Source: Sindora glabra (taxonomy: Eukaryota > Streptophyta > Magnoliopsida > Fabales > Fabaceae). From it: a DNA stretch of 64,000 nucleotides. The notes beneath the pieces were generated by a model. It saw only the letters and a program-made list of their open reading frames with translations. It was not told where the DNA came from and did not search any database. Positions within the stretch are counted from its first letter, which is position 1. The number at the start of each line of letters is the position of its first letter. This document shows positions 11,640-24,640 of this stretch, one piece after another. Location: contig CM035234.1 in the NCBI GenBank assembly GCA_020226215.1, positions 13,048,713 through 13,112,712 of the forward strand. Reading direction: 5' to 3'. Both the position numbers and the translations under genes were made by a program.

Positions 11640-12470
11640 GGTCAGTAGATAGACGAGTACGCTGGTGCTGTACCCAACCAAGGTCGCCAGCGCTTATGTT
11701 GTGGATAATCTGGACCTTGTTCCATCAGCTTTCCGCCCTCACGCTGTTCATGTCCCATTACACCACATACATAACGAAAGTGTTGCAACTTCTCGTTTCT
11801 GAACTTAATCCAAGTTTTATCCGATGGTGATCTTGGGAGCCACATCCCTGTCATCAATGGTTTTTGTACTAGGAGCGCCATCCTAACCCGCAAAAAACCT
11901 CTACACAGAACACCATTCACAAACGGATTTTCAACCAGAAGCACTTGCTCTGTCTTCTCTCCAATCATGCTGGGATTTACGTCACTAAATTACTCTAGAG
12001 GAATATTATTTATTTAGACCCAAAATGACACCTTGTCAAGAACCATTTCATCTGCACTCTTACCGGCTTCCCAATAACCCACAGCAATGAGTTTACCTAA
12101 TATTCCACGGTGCATTCTCTAAGATCCTTTCCAAGTGAATTTTCTCATGAGCACTAACAACAAATCGGTTTGGACCCAGATCTGAGATCCGTACGTCACC
12201 ACAAAGCCTCCAAGACTTGCGCAAGTTGGTTTTGAATGCAGCTCTGTTGACTATTTTAGAACCCTGTACTTGCACCGGTAGAACTTCCTTTGCCTGGTTG
12301 TCATTGGTCTCCATACGAATCAGCCCTTCACCCTTCAGTGGAACATCATGCCCACCCATAGCTGAGTTGGAACCGAACTCAGTATGCAGGCTTTCTTGTA
12401 GAACCAAAAGCCAGAAATGCTCTCTCTGCAAACCAGTAGAGAAGGAAACCGCTTCATCCCAGAGAATTAA
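11640..12470 (-). pseudogene. Decayed LINE ORF1-like protein (DUF4283 plus CCHC zinc knuckle)
   Basis: Two - strand frames belong together. The upstream part (12431-12093) contains VNRAAFKTNLRKSWRLCGDV and LERILENAPWNI, matching the DUF4283 region common in ORF1 of plant L1-type LINEs. The next part (11968-11642) contains LLVENPFVNGVLCRGFLRVR, MTGMWLPR, and VCGVMGHEQREG, which is the degenerate CCHC zinc-knuckle that follows DUF4283. Between them the connecting sequence (GYWEAGKSADEMVLDKVSFW) lies in another frame with stops. The first and last knuckle cysteines are missing. It is a dead nucleic-acid-binding ORF1, truncated at about 11550 with no ORF2 next to it. Confidence 0.7.
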
Positions 12471-15400
12471 CTAAAAGAAACGGAAAAAACCGTAAGTGTC
12501 AAGTAATTTTTGTTCGACACTTTTAATACTTACACACTGCAACTGATTAGTTTTTGTGAGAGAACTTCTTCAGTGAGGGGATAAAAAGAATTTGTGCATG
12601 GGAATGTATAAGGTTTTATGTGGTTTATCCGAAGATATTTCTTATTGATAAATTTTATTTATTTATATAAATTGAAAGGAATAGTATATTATTTATATAT
12701 TTTAATTAATAATTATAATATTTAATAATATGATAATAAAGAATCACCTTTTAAGTTTAATATTAAATAAATAAAATATTTTTTATTATTTTAATATTTT
12801 ATAATTATAATTTTATGAACAATATTTTTTTAAATAAATTATTTTCAAATAGCATATGATTCCTGATACCCATTAAAAAGAGTTAGATTATCTTCACCTG
12901 CATGCTAAAAAGAGGTCATGTGAAAAAAATTAACTGGCACATAATCACTATATGCATCATGTCAACTTATTATTATTGATCAATTATATGACGAGTATAG
13001 TGACAATATTTTTTTTATATAGTGGGGTTTTAAATTTTAATCTCAGTAAAATATTTAAATTTCTCATTATTAACTCATTACCTAATAGTTTACATTGATG
13101 ACTAAAGAAATAAATTTGAACGAAATTAAATAAAATGATAATAAAATTAATAAGGTTATTTTTAAAATCAAAATTAATATAAATTACATTTCATGTTGAA
13201 AATAGACACTTACTTTTTAATCTACATCCTCCATTTCTTATTATTATTTCTCAGATTTTAAAGAATTTTTTATTCTTTTTATCTATTATTTTAAAATTTT
13301 AATAAATTATTTTCTTTTTAATTTTATTTTTATTTTTTAGTAATAAATATTTTATTATTCTATATTTTCAATCTACTTGCTTTTATTTCATCATATTTTT
13401 TTTTATTTTTAACTATCTTAAACGTTGTATATAAAAAGTAATTTTGAAAAATTCATTAAAAGTAAATAAATTAAATTATTTTTTAATATATATAGAATTG
13501 ATTAATTATGATAAAAATTGAAAGTACATTTTATCGAATGGAATAAAATCAAATCAAAAGGAGTAGAAATGGGAATGAAATGGAATAAAACTAAATTGAA
13601 TGATCATTTCATAATTATATTTTATACGGTAATCAATGAAATATATATTACATTTTATTTTATGTTTGGTATAATTTTTTTTTGATGAAATATAATAGAA
13701 AAAGGTTATCAATAATCATATTCTTAAACTAAAAATAAAAAATATAAAAACTAGTACATATTATATGAAAAATAATAATGTTATTTTATTTATTTATATT
13801 TTTATGTTTAAACATAATATAAATAATTTGTATTAAATTGATTAACTTATATATATTGAATTATTAGAATAAATTTAATTTAATATTATATTACATTTAA
13901 TTAAAAAATATTAATGGATATACTACATTCATTTATACTATAATTGTAACGTTGTTAAAAAAATCATATATTGTCAAAAGAAAATGTAAATAATTTGATA
14001 TTTATTTTATATTGATTAATATTGTATATCATTAAAAAATTAAATATAATATATTTGATAAAAAAATATTAAATTTTTTTTCAATTTGAAATATTTTTAC
14101 ATTTATAATTAAAGTAACAAAATTAAAAAAAAATGTGCAAAGATTGAAATATATCATCATATAAGAAATAATAATTTTGAAAATTTTAAAATTTGATAAG
14201 AATAATATTATTAAAAATTCAAGGAAGAGAATCAATTATTTCATCACTTTTTTATAAAACAAATGTTTTATTGTTTGATAAAATAATTATTTTAAAAAAT
14301 TATAAATTTTTATTTTATAATATCTATTAAATATAATTTTAAATTATTTTTATTTTTATTTTTATTTCATTTTATCCAACTAATCGTACGAAAGATATTT
14401 ATGGGCTTCAGAATAGTGGAACAGTGCAGTCACGCCAACTGGCAACTAGTCGACCTCAGATGCTCCTGGCTCTCACCAAATCCATTAATTAATAATTATT
14501 AGCCTGGGATTACATTCCATGTGTATTATTTGCATTGGTTCCTTCAGATTTCTGATAAGGGTTGTGGGACAGGCGAATCTTTTATCCCAAGTCAAGTCCC
14601 TTAAATAATTGCGGGGACCTATTCGCTTTTGGGAGTTAGAGTGAATAATCTCCCACTTTTTATTTTATTTTTGGAATGGGGTAGAATATAATTTATTTAT
14701 TGAATTTTGATCAAGTAATAAAAATAATGCATAAATTTTAAAATTTTGTATTTAATATTTTTAAATCTTATTTGAGTAATAAAAATAATATTTCAATTTT
14801 ATAATTTTTCATTTTATTTTCCTAAATCTTTTAAAAAGTAAAAATATTAATTTTAAATTAAATCTAAACTTCTTGACTTGTTCTTTTGACGGTATGTAAA
14901 ATAAATTATTCAAAAATTATGAATATATTATAACAATAATTCAAATTTAAAAAATATACAATGTTAAATTTCAATCCACTTATATTTAAGTTTCTTCCTT
15001 AAAAAAGCATCCAAAATTTATATTTGTGAAATTGATGAATTTTATTTGATTTATAAATTTAAAAATTAAATTGTTTGATCAGGACATCATAAAATTAACT
15101 TGTTGTTCAAATTGTTCTAATGATTACTGTCTAAAAAATTAGTATAAAATAAAAATTATAGAGGCATAATAAATTTGAGAATTAATATTTAATTTATTTT
15201 ATATATTTCTGAAAATTTGAGAAAATTAATATAATTAAATTAAATTATGTACTTAAGAGAAAACTTACTTCAAAATTTAAAAATGATTTTAAATTCTAAT
15301 ATTTCAATTTTCTTGCAAATTTTTTTGAGTTTTTTTATTTTTCTAAATTACAAAATAACTTGATACAATAAAAAATAAAATCAATGAATATTAATATTCG

Positions 15401-15490
15401 ACATAATAAATCCAAAATCAAGAATTTTATTTTTTATAAAAATTTAAAGAAATAAAATTTAAAATTTAAAATTTAAAATTTATATCCCAT
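12471..15490. other. Long AT-rich intergenic DNA
   Basis: Three kilobases of AT-rich sequence without a supported gene. A less AT-rich patch at 14390-14660 (with CAACTGGCAACTAGTCGACC) contains no frame I recognise. Short tandem AAAATTT copies occur at 15452-15482. Confidence 0.55.
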
Positions 15491-16240
15491 TTTGGTCGCT
15501 ATGCAAAAATTTAAGAAAGCATGTTGTATTTTCCCCTTAATTTTTTTATTTCTCACATTGTCATCTTCCTCCCCTCATCCTCCCACCACTCCATTCTTAT
15601 ATATAACTACCGCAGGCGCTTTGCCTCTTCTCAGCATTCAAAAAATTTTCGCAGTAACTTCAAGTCCAGGGTTATTTTTCACTCTCTATCATCTGTGAGT
15701 ATAACCCCCTCTCTCTATTCACCCGGCATGGAATCTTTAATAATATATATAATTGTCTTCTTGTTCTTCTTCTTTTTTTTTTTTTTACGAGGGGGGAGAT
15801 TGCCGCTTAACTTCCTCTCTTTTTTTGTTATTTTCTCATTGTTAACGGTAGAATTCAATCGCATGTCAACATAAATATTTTATATGTCATTTCACCCCAA
15901 TTTTCTTTTTGGCGCTTTGATTCTCTCCATAAACCTGTACCGTACTTTGCCATCAAATTTTTGGTGAATTGAATTCTTTTTTTTCTAACGTATCATTATT
16001 AGATCCAACCTTTTTCTTTGTTCGTTTATTATTTTTCTACTTTTTTTCCCTCCAAATCTGGTGCTGTTCGCAGAAATTAGAGTTTGGGATTGCTGAATTG
16101 TCATTCTTTGTTCTTTGCTCAATTGTTAGTTTAGTGTCAAACTTCTCAATTTTGGGACGCAGGAGAGAAGAATGGCTACGTAGGTATAGGCTCCGTGTTT
16201 GTTTTAACGAAAACATCAATAATGGAAAATGATTCATCCG
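15491..16240 (+). promoter_or_regulatory. Possible orphan promoter and spliced 5' leader
   Basis: The segment has the composition of a plant 5' leader: pyrimidine-rich, with a TATA-like TATATAAC at 15600. A CT-rich leader follows with a donor-like CTGTGAGTAT near 15696 and acceptor-like CGCAG sites near 16073 and 16161, just before GAGAGAAGAATGGCTAC. The ATG is followed within three codons by TAG, unless GTAGGT is used as a donor. No downstream coding exon was found, so this may be the detached 5' end of a gene or coincidence. Open frames 15521-15874 and 15969-16232 are low-complexity Ser/Phe-rich and not credible proteins. Confidence 0.25.
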
Positions 16241-17508
16241 TGTAACGTTAAATGTGAAGAATACTAAGAAAAAATAATATTTTTTATTTTAAAAAAATTA
16301 TTTTTCTTCACTATTATCCTATTAAAAATTACAATTTTTAATTAAAATATATAAGTGGTATATTTCTCTTTTAATTTATAAAAATAAATGAGATTTTTTA
16401 ATAAAAAATATATTACAACAAAACAAAATCAAACGGAGCTTTAATCTTTCATCAACTGCGTTAGTCTTTCGCGTTAGTTAGATTTTGTATGTTTTTTGAA
16501 AGATATTTTCTATAATAAAATTAAAAAAAATTTAAAGTTATAATAATAGAAGAAAATAACTTCCTCCTTAAAAAAAAGAAAATTTTCTTCCATCAAATTA
16601 CTTATATTTAACATTGATATTAATTATTTTCTATCTTACTAATATTTTATAATCAAATTTCTACGAAGGATGCTTTCCATCAAAATAATTAGAGATTTAG
16701 ATTTTACTTATTTTTGGAACATATTTTCTATAAGAATATGATTATAAAATATCATGTAAAAAGTTTAGTAAAAAATAATTTCCTCTATTACATTAGTTTT
16801 ATGTATCAATTTTTTAATCATAATGTATAAAAATATAAAAGTATATAATACTCCTTCATTAATATATAAAATAATTTCTACCAAACACATTTTAAAAAAT
16901 AAATAAAGCCACAGTTATTTGTTATTTTCCGTCTATGTCTGATTGCTTGTTAGGGATGTCTTTTGGAATGAGTAGCCTACTCTCTGTCCAACTTTTTCAT
17001 TGTGTAAACATGGTAGAAGTTTTGGCTATTATTCTCTTCTATATTATGGACTCTATAATTTGAAGTCTGTTAGTGTCATATGTTTTGTTTACTGATTCAA
17101 TTTTAATAGACCGCCGATAATGAAAAAACAACTTTTTTAGCGTAAGATTCATCTTTTCAATTTGTTACTCACTGTATACTTGAAATTAGAATCTAATATA
17201 AACTTGAATCCAAGTGTAACGTGAATGTATACATTATTTTTTCTAATTTGTTACTGTTTCTAAGGTTAGTTGTAAAATTTCAAAGATACCGGTACTACAA
17301 GTTACAAGAATACATGGCCCCTCTTCATGATTCATTGAGATTTATCTAATCATTTTATTGGTGAAAAATAGATCATTTTATTCAAATAATTATATGTATT
17401 CTTAGCTTCACCATAATTTAAAAATACTAAAATGTTCTCAAGAGAACCAAGATTAATAAACAATCATGAAGAAGTGATAATAATTTTTTTGTTACATCTG
17501 AATCTTAA
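16241..17508. other. AT-rich intergenic DNA
   Basis: No gene or clear repeat structure recognised. Confidence 0.5.
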
Positions 17509-17509
17509 A

Positions 17510-17914
17510 AAGTATAGTTTTTAAAATTGGTTCAATTATTAAAGCAAATAAAGGATTGATTTATTGGTTCAATAATTGATTTACTAGTTGAACCGATTTT
17601 AATTTTAAAAATATAAAATATAAGTAATATAATATAATAATAATAATTTATATTAAAAAATTAAAAATATATAAGTTTAATTTATATAAAATTATCAAAA
17701 TGTTATATTTTAATTGTTGTGGAATCATAAAAATTTATTTAAAAAATTGAAAAAGTTGGTTTAGTACACTTGTTTTAATCAATTTTGGCCTATTTGCGTT
17801 GATTTTGGTCAATTGCCACTGACTTATATTGATTTTTAGTCCAAAGGCTTTAATCAACCTGACTCATTAATCTGATTGGCCAATTTAGTCCGATTTTTAA
17901 AATTATGCTTAAAA
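17510..17914. mobile_element. Candidate MITE with imperfect terminal inverted repeats
   Basis: The left end reads ATAGTTTTTAAAATTGGTTC. The right end, read as reverse complement, is ATAATTTTAAAAATCGGACT, giving an imperfect inverted repeat of about 25 bp. The interior is non-coding with several TTGATTTTGGTC-like strings. Length about 400 bp and lack of coding fit a miniature inverted-repeat element. No clear target-site duplication was found. Confidence 0.45.
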
Positions 17915-17960
17915 TATTTCAATTTTGATTTGAAAGGAAACTTGTCTGGTGCCGTACGTG

Positions 17961-18070
17961 ATGGATCATCGTGATCTGCAACAACGAGAACAAACTCAAA
18001 GACCAGAGGCTTCAACAATAATGGTTCCTGTTTCCCCCATCAGAAGTGAGTCAAATAAAGGTTTTGCGGG
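17961..18070 (+). CDS. Candidate 5' coding piece of the ankyrin gene, cut off by the LTR element
   Basis: From ATG 17961 the frame reads MDHRDLQQREQTQRPE, then ASTIMVPVSPIRSESNKGFAG, and runs into the left LTR, where it stops at TAG 18090-18092. The sequence is non-repetitive, GC-richer than its surroundings and hydrophilic, like the disordered N-terminus of plant ankyrin/PGG proteins. The far side of the LTR element (23340 onward) continues with an open frame of similar style (DSLKMDDGSEKVGAHDE). I infer, without homology search, that these were once joined and that the element split exon 1. Confidence 0.4.
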
Positions 18071-18544
18071 ATTATTTTTTTTAATTAAATAGAAAACTTC
18101 TGACTTTAGCTATCAATTTTGGCATGACTAAAGACAAATAACACATTCAATTATATAAAATTAATATTATAAAACCTAAATTGAAGATATAGCACCTTTT
18201 ATCAGTATTCATGATATAATGAGGAATTTCTATTAAGATTTAGTATTTCTCTCTATCTTTTTGCTCTCTCTCTCTCTCTCTCTCTTGAGAGATTGAGTTT
18301 GCAAAACCAATGGAACAAAATGAGACCTTGGTTAGTTATTAGAGTTAGGAGACTTCTAAATAAATTGGATTGAGTCATGAATCTTGCTTATTGTAGAATC
18401 CATATACAACTAATCTATATTCAGGTCTTAATATTATACGGGACCCATTTACATATTGTCACTCTATTCTCAACCCACAAAACAAAACTAATATTAATTG
18501 TCATTTATTAAATTAATATGAGGCTTATATTAAAATTTTTAACA
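18069..18544 (-). repeat. Left LTR of the LARD-like element (3' LTR)
   Basis: About 476 bp, homologous to 22821-23339. It shares AATTAAATAGAAAAC at the left edge and TTAAAATTTTTAACA at the right edge. It contains a (CT)n tract at 18264-18285, longer than in the partner LTR. The expected TG at its left edge has become GG. Confidence 0.7.
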
Positions 18545-21500
18545 AATTTCCATTTTACTCACATTCATTTATAAATGATAACCACTTAGAAAGAATTAAT
18601 GTTAAGATCATATTATTTCACTAATAGGTCTAATTAAGATAATAAATATCCAATAATACTAAATATTACATCCAATGAGATATTAATATTAAACATATTG
18701 AATGCCTACACTTCACCAACCAAATGATTAAATATAATGTGTACAATGAAATTTACATTACCTTAATATGATTAAATATAAATCTCCACATAGTGATTCC
18801 TGCATCTATCTAAGATGTCTAGTAAGAATTAATATTCTAAACATATTAATAAGATAAGGTCTAAATGTTTCTATTCATAATAATGAGATAGGACTGAATA
18901 TTTTTACTCACACATTACAACTAAAATGTGCATAATAGATGGCAAAAAATGAATACTTCATTATAAGTATTTCATTTAAATATATTATAAGATATTAATA
19001 AATTCATATCATCAAAATTTCCATTAATCCAAGATACCGAAAGAGGCTTAAAAAATTTCTCATTATTCACATGATCATGCTTCATATTTATCCTTAAGCC
19101 TTTAATTAGTGAACTGATGAGCATATAATTTGTGGAAAACAAGTAATATGTTTACATATTTTCTTTCTCACAATAAGTATTTTAATTTGAAGTGTTTACA
19201 AGGACAAATTTGTCATTAGTAAAAGTGAATCCTATGATAGAAGTATTGTCATGACATAAATTTGATTAAGGCAATAAAACCCTTAGCCTGTCAACTTGAT
19301 AAGGAAACTTATCATATGCGGCATGCCTTGCTCTTTAATGGAGTTTGTTTTAATTAACTGTACAATAATTTTCACAACATAACTCCTCTAATGCATATTT
19401 AGTCATAAATTTACAATTGTAAATTACCTAGATAATTGATAAAACAAATTTGAGTAAACTATGCATATGAGATCTCCTGATCTTCTAAAGGTTAATGTGT
19501 AGTCATTTCTACCACTCAAATACAAAATCATTTGTAGTCCAAAACTATTAACCTAAATTAACAACATGTTACCTATGACTGATGCATATTAGATAACCTT
19601 TATCACTTAGAAAACACTTGGACCTAATAAATTTAATCCTTTCAAATTAACAAACATGATAACACATTAATGTGTTGGACTCTTTTTTGGTATAAAAAAT
19701 GAGATAAGCCAAACTTCACTAAGACCTATGTAATATGGGTTCATTACACTTGCATTTTAGGCCTATTAAGCTTTCAATCCCAAGCTTTACAACCAACATG
19801 TCCAGACCATGACTAATATGGTCACATAGATCTAGATTTATCAAAAATATCATACTCATTGTACATTGATTTGCATTGTTTTCTTGATATCCAAGAGAAA
19901 TTATAATCTGATCGAAATGAGATACAATTGTATAAGTAAACATTTCTAATTTTTCCTTTCAAAAACTCTTTGACTATTAGGTCACTAATTAGGAAGGCTA
20001 CTTTCTTCTTCATTAGGAAGGTTATTTTTTTCTCCAACTAACATAGTTACCACTAAAATAAGATGCTTTAAATCATATGCAAGTTATAAAAAGTCAGGAG
20101 AAGAGAGTTGTTGACAAACTATACCTTCCTCTTAAAAGTAGTTATTAACTATTAACTAACCTGATTTGAACCTACAAATTTGAGCATTTCTTAAACATAA
20201 AGTTATGTTCATTTTTTACTCTTACCTTCTTATGAAAGATTTGATAGTCTCCCACTATCCTAAAACATCCTTAAATGGATTAGTCCAATTAAATTTTAGA
20301 GATAGTTTTATGGTTAAATTTTAAAATTCAGATTTTATAAAATCCTAATACAACCCTATCAAAACATATACCTAAATAAACACATTAAAATGAAAATTTA
20401 TTTTTCTAAATTCAACAATAAAAAAATAAGTTCTTTGTCATGAAAAATATTTGTTTCCAGTGCAATATAGAACATAAATAAAACTTTACTTAGTTTTAAA
20501 ACACTTTTTAAAAAGTTAACAAAATTTGGTAGAAAGCATTTAGTGCATAGTAAGTCAAAAAAATTCAAAAATTTTATATTTTCTTCATATTAAACTAAAA
20601 GAATTAATAAAGTTCATAATGGATCTTCTCAGTCTTTTGCCCTCATTATTAGCTATCCTCTAAATGATAACCCTTTCTCGATTATTTGAATTTCATGGAT
20701 ATTTGAATATAAATGGGTTAAACATTGACTAATTCAATGACCATTTGATAGCCCAATCTAAAATCAGCATTAGATTGACTCAATTCAAGTGAAAATATCT
20801 TTTGTGTTCTATTTTTTTCCTTTACACGTAAATCTAAACTAATAATGGGTTTTACACTTAAAATAACCAAAGACACTATCTGGAATTATGTTATATTAAT
20901 CATAACTTGTCTTATCTAACATCTTAATAAATTTTATTGTATAGACATAACAATATGAAAAATATCTCAAACATTTAGTGCTTGTTAAAAACTTTAATCA
21001 TGCTAGTACTTTTGCTTACAAAAATATATTATGTAATCTCAGTCAGTGTCATATTATAAGAACTAACATTGAAGAGTATTTAACTTCTTATAACATGGTA
21101 CAAGATTCCTAAAATGTAATATTGAAGGATGTATAAAATTTTAGGACTACAACATTCAACCCTACACTTATGTTATAATAAACTTACTATATTAATAATA
21201 TAATACTAAAGAATATTTAATATTATCAATATATTCACTTTCATATATATTTCTAAAATAAAATTTTCCCTTCAAAAAATTTACACAAAATTTTATGCAA
21301 CTGGTCCCATGAAGGTAGAATACAATTATATAAAATTTTCATGACATAACATGAGTATAAAATAATTTTGATTTAATATAATAATATTTTAAAATTATTA
21401 CATTATGAAAACAACCTCCAAAAATGCTACAAAAATTAAAATAGGTAGCTAATAATATAGAGCTTACCTAGAAAAAAATTCAACCAGAAATAATTTTAAA

Positions 21501-22820
21501 TAAATATCCAAATAAATTAGGAAATAAATATCACAAAATATTTTTATTTTAAAAAATTTTGAAAAAAATGCCCAATAAAGAGTTTTCGGAGCGTGGAGCA
21601 CAGCCGTGTAATCACTGCTTCCAATTGTCATCAACAAGATGGTGTGTGGCCCCCATGGGCCAATTGTGCAGCTTGGTGAGGTGTGTCACGTGCCTAGACT
21701 TGTCTCTCTTGCCCGAGTTGTAGAATCGTGGTGGACTTGACCTAGGTCTAATCTAGTTGCAACCTAACAAGAATCACACCAGAAATTGGATTTTTATAAA
21801 TGTTCTTTGGCCCAAATCGATGCTATATTCGAAGTTCGGTCTAGCCTAACTATATTTGTGCTAAAATACTCAAAATTGTTTAAGTTTCAAAAATTTGAAT
21901 TCTCCAACTTACGATTTCATGGAGGTTCCGATTTTCTAGGGAAATATCTCACATAATTTATGATTTTTCACTCCCCCATTATTCCTCTAAAATTGTTTTT
22001 TCAACTACCCATATTTCACTCTCAATTTGATACATCTTATGAGTGTTCATGGAGGTTTATCAAAGGCTTTCGAAAACCAACAATGGCTTCCTATCCATGC
22101 ATCCAGTTTTCAATGTGTTTTATACAATTCGGAATTTCAAAAGTAATGTATTTTTCTAGGTTTGGTGCTTCTCTATTACACACTAATGGCACACAATATA
22201 ATAACTCGGAGTTCCGAAACTTAGATTTCTTATTGTTCCAATAGCTATGTATACTCTGGTTTTGTAGCCAACATGATAAACTTGAAACTGAGTCCATTCA
22301 ACCCAGAATTCAACCCAGAAGCAAATGCCCAAGACCAAATTTCTATATATATATGCGCTAGCACAAAAATTCATATAGTATGTATATATATATGCGCCAC
22401 TATTCTGAGGAGAGATTTTTCATGATAATAATTCAATATCTTCAGTGCAACATGATCTATCAAACATGCAACTAATATGAATGCACACACTTCTATGAAG
22501 AAGACCATATAATACATATGCAATAGGAGAGGCATAATACTTGCAAATATTCAAGAGAATTTATACTTGCAATAGGAGAGGCATATACTTGATGCAGGTG
22601 GCAGCAAGCATATAACAGAAGGGTTAAGTCCATGTTACATGCATATGGCATAATAAAAGCATGGGAGAGTGTGGAAATTAATGCAAATCCATGAAATGTA
22701 GTGGCACTTTCATCAAAACCTAGTTATCTATCAAAATTTAAAAAGTTTTGCAAAGAGAAAACCATCAAATTTCAGAAAAAATTTCATTGTAAACCCAACC
22801 ATAATTTGATACCAATTGCA

Positions 22821-23339
22821 TGATTATTTTTTAATTAAATAGAAAACCTCAAATTTTGACATGAATAAAGATGAAAAACACGTTCAATTATATAAAACTA
22901 ATATTATAAAATCTAGATTAAAGATGATTGATCCTCAATATAGCAACTTTTATTCCCTAAGTTATTCAAATCTTCATCTTCAACCTCTCTTTAACTAGAA
23001 TTCTTAATATCATAAAGAAACTCTATTGAGAGATTTGATCTTCTTCTATTGTAACCTCTCTTTTGTTCTCTCTCTCTCTTGAGAAATTGGATTTGCAAAA
23101 TTGATGGGATAAAATGAGATCAAAACTGATTACTAGAGGTATGGAACTTCTAAATAAATTGGGTTAGGTCATGAATCTTATCCATCACAAGATTCATGCC
23201 TAACTAACCCTATATTTAGGTTATAATATTATACAAAATTCATTTATATATTGCCACTTTATTTTCAGTTCAAAAAACAAAATTAACATTAATTATTATT
23301 TATTAAATTAATGTGAGATTTATGTTAAAAATTCTAACA
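22821..23339 (-). repeat. Right LTR of the LARD-like element (5' LTR)
   Basis: About 519 bp, starting TGATTATT and ending CTAACA on the + strand, with the primer binding site abutting its left edge. The last 158 bp are duplicated again downstream as part of the ankyrin 5' tandem repeat. Confidence 0.7.
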
Positions 23340-23822
23340 GATTCCTTGAAGATGGATGATGGTTCTGAAAAGGTTGGAGCACATGATGAAACTATACTGG
23401 CGTCCACGTCTATGTTTTATGGAGACATTCGAATACCAAGGCCGAATCGGCAAAGCCCTCACTCGGAGAGAAATGATGCAATATCACTCTTGGAACGTAA
23501 AGCCCATCGCAAGATTCAAGCCCAACTAACCCAAAATACGATTATAATACTATATAGAATTGATTTATATATTGTCACTTTATTTTCAGTTCACAAAACA
23601 AAATTAACATTAATTATTATTTATTAAATTAACGTGAGACCATGTTAAAATTTTTAACAGATTCCTCAAAGATGGATGATGGTTTTAAAATGGTTAGAGC
23701 ACACGATGAAACATTAGCGACGTCTACGCCTATGCTTTATGCAGACATTCCAATACCAAGGCCGATTCGGCAAAGCCCTCACTCGGAGAGAAATGAAGCA
23801 ATATCACCCTCAGAACGTAAAG
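23182..23822 (+). repeat. Tandem duplication of an LTR/gene hybrid unit (2 x about 320 bp)
   Basis: Unit 1 (23182-23502) consists of the last 158 bp of the right LTR plus 163 bp of the ankyrin 5' region. Unit 2 (23503-23822) repeats both parts in the same order. Matching landmarks are CACAAGATTCA / CGCAAGATTCA, the CTAACAGATTCC / TTAACAGATTCC join, AAGATGGATGATGGTT, and CCCTCACTCGGAGAGAAATG. Because the LTR edge is inside the repeat, the duplication must post-date insertion of the retrotransposon. Both gene parts keep an open frame. Confidence 0.85.
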
Positions 23823-24640
23823 GGACAAGGATAAATATTAATGATCCTAGCCAGAAAAAGGAGGCTGTGACATTGTTGGCGAGATCATACATAAATATCA
23901 GAAGGAGTATGGTTCTGGGTACAATACTTTGAGCGTGAAGGAACATGAAAACAAAGATCTGAACTTGTTGAAAGCTGCGTATGTTTCAATGGAAGGTAAT
24001 GATCGGAGGGAGAAGCTTAGTAGTATATTGGAGCAAAGGAGCCCTCTGGGCAACACTGTGCTACATATGGCAGCTAGATACGGCAACAATGAGGCAGCAG
24101 AGCACATAACTCGACAAGACCATAAACTTCTGAAAGCTCAAAACTCAGACGGTGATACTGCATTACATGTTGCTGCAAGGGCTGGCAACATCTCTACACT
24201 CCAGAAGCTGTTGGCCACTTATTTTCATGAGGAATCAACCAAATATTGCTCTCGTTCTTGTCAAAATTTTATACAGACAACAGTTTCCAAAAATATTTTA
24301 GAAGATATGTTATCATTGGTGTTGTCCACAAATAAAGAAGGGAACACTTTCTTCCACGAGGCCTTGATCAATAGCAACAAGCAAAGTGAGATATTTCGAG
24401 ATCTTGATAAAGCGCGGTTTGTTACTAATATTGAGAACTTGTGCACTGTCGAGGCTGATTTCAAATTAGCTGCTAAACAAGTTGCTGCATCAATTACAAA
24501 CAACGAAGGAAAAACAGCATTGTATCTGGCGGTTGAGGCTGGCTCCAAGGAAGATGTCAACCAATTATTGGATCACTGTCTTGGTGTTCCTCTTCATGGA
24601 AAATCTCCCCTTCTAGGAGCAATCATGAAGCGGGATCTAA
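23672..24640 (+). CDS. Ankyrin gene exon 1 (N-terminal half of the ankyrin region)
   Basis: The donor GTAAGC follows immediately at 24641. The exon leaves one base of a codon (phase 1), which joins AT of exon 2 to make AAT (Asn) in the sequence RDL-N-MLKLIL. Unspliced, the frame would stop at 24658-24660. Around 23880 the reading must slip by one base: upstream TLLA is followed by EIIHKYQKEYGSGYNTL only in the next frame. Confidence 0.8.

Larger units (their letters stand above)
18069..23339 (-). mobile_element. Non-autonomous LTR retrotransposon (LARD-like), 5.3 kb
   Basis: Two direct repeats of about 0.5 kb flank about 4.3 kb of non-coding DNA. Orientation is - strand: the outer edge of the right LTR begins TGTTAGAATTTTTAA when read on the - strand. 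Just inside the right LTR, TGATACCA at 22807-22814 is the reverse complement of TGGTATCA, the start of the usual initiator-Met tRNA primer binding site. No gag, protease, integrase, RT or RNase H motif was seen inside, so it must have moved with enzymes supplied in trans. The LTRs differ at many positions and in a CT microsatellite, so the insertion is not recent. No target-site duplication is evident. Confidence 0.7.

Noticed and set aside
12217..12474. 85-codon + strand ORF
   Set aside because: Antisense shadow of the LINE ORF1 relic on the - strand.
15521..16232. Open frames of 87 and 117 codons rich in Phe, Ser and Leu
   Set aside because: These translate poly-pyrimidine DNA (CTTCTTTTTT-type), typical of leader or promoter sequence rather than protein.
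22091..22374. ORFs of 63-94 codons in the LARD interior
   Set aside because: No gag or pol motif; both strands open by chance in this element.
24261..24560. 99-codon - strand ORF inside ankyrin exon 1
   Set aside because: Antisense shadow of the ankyrin reading frame.
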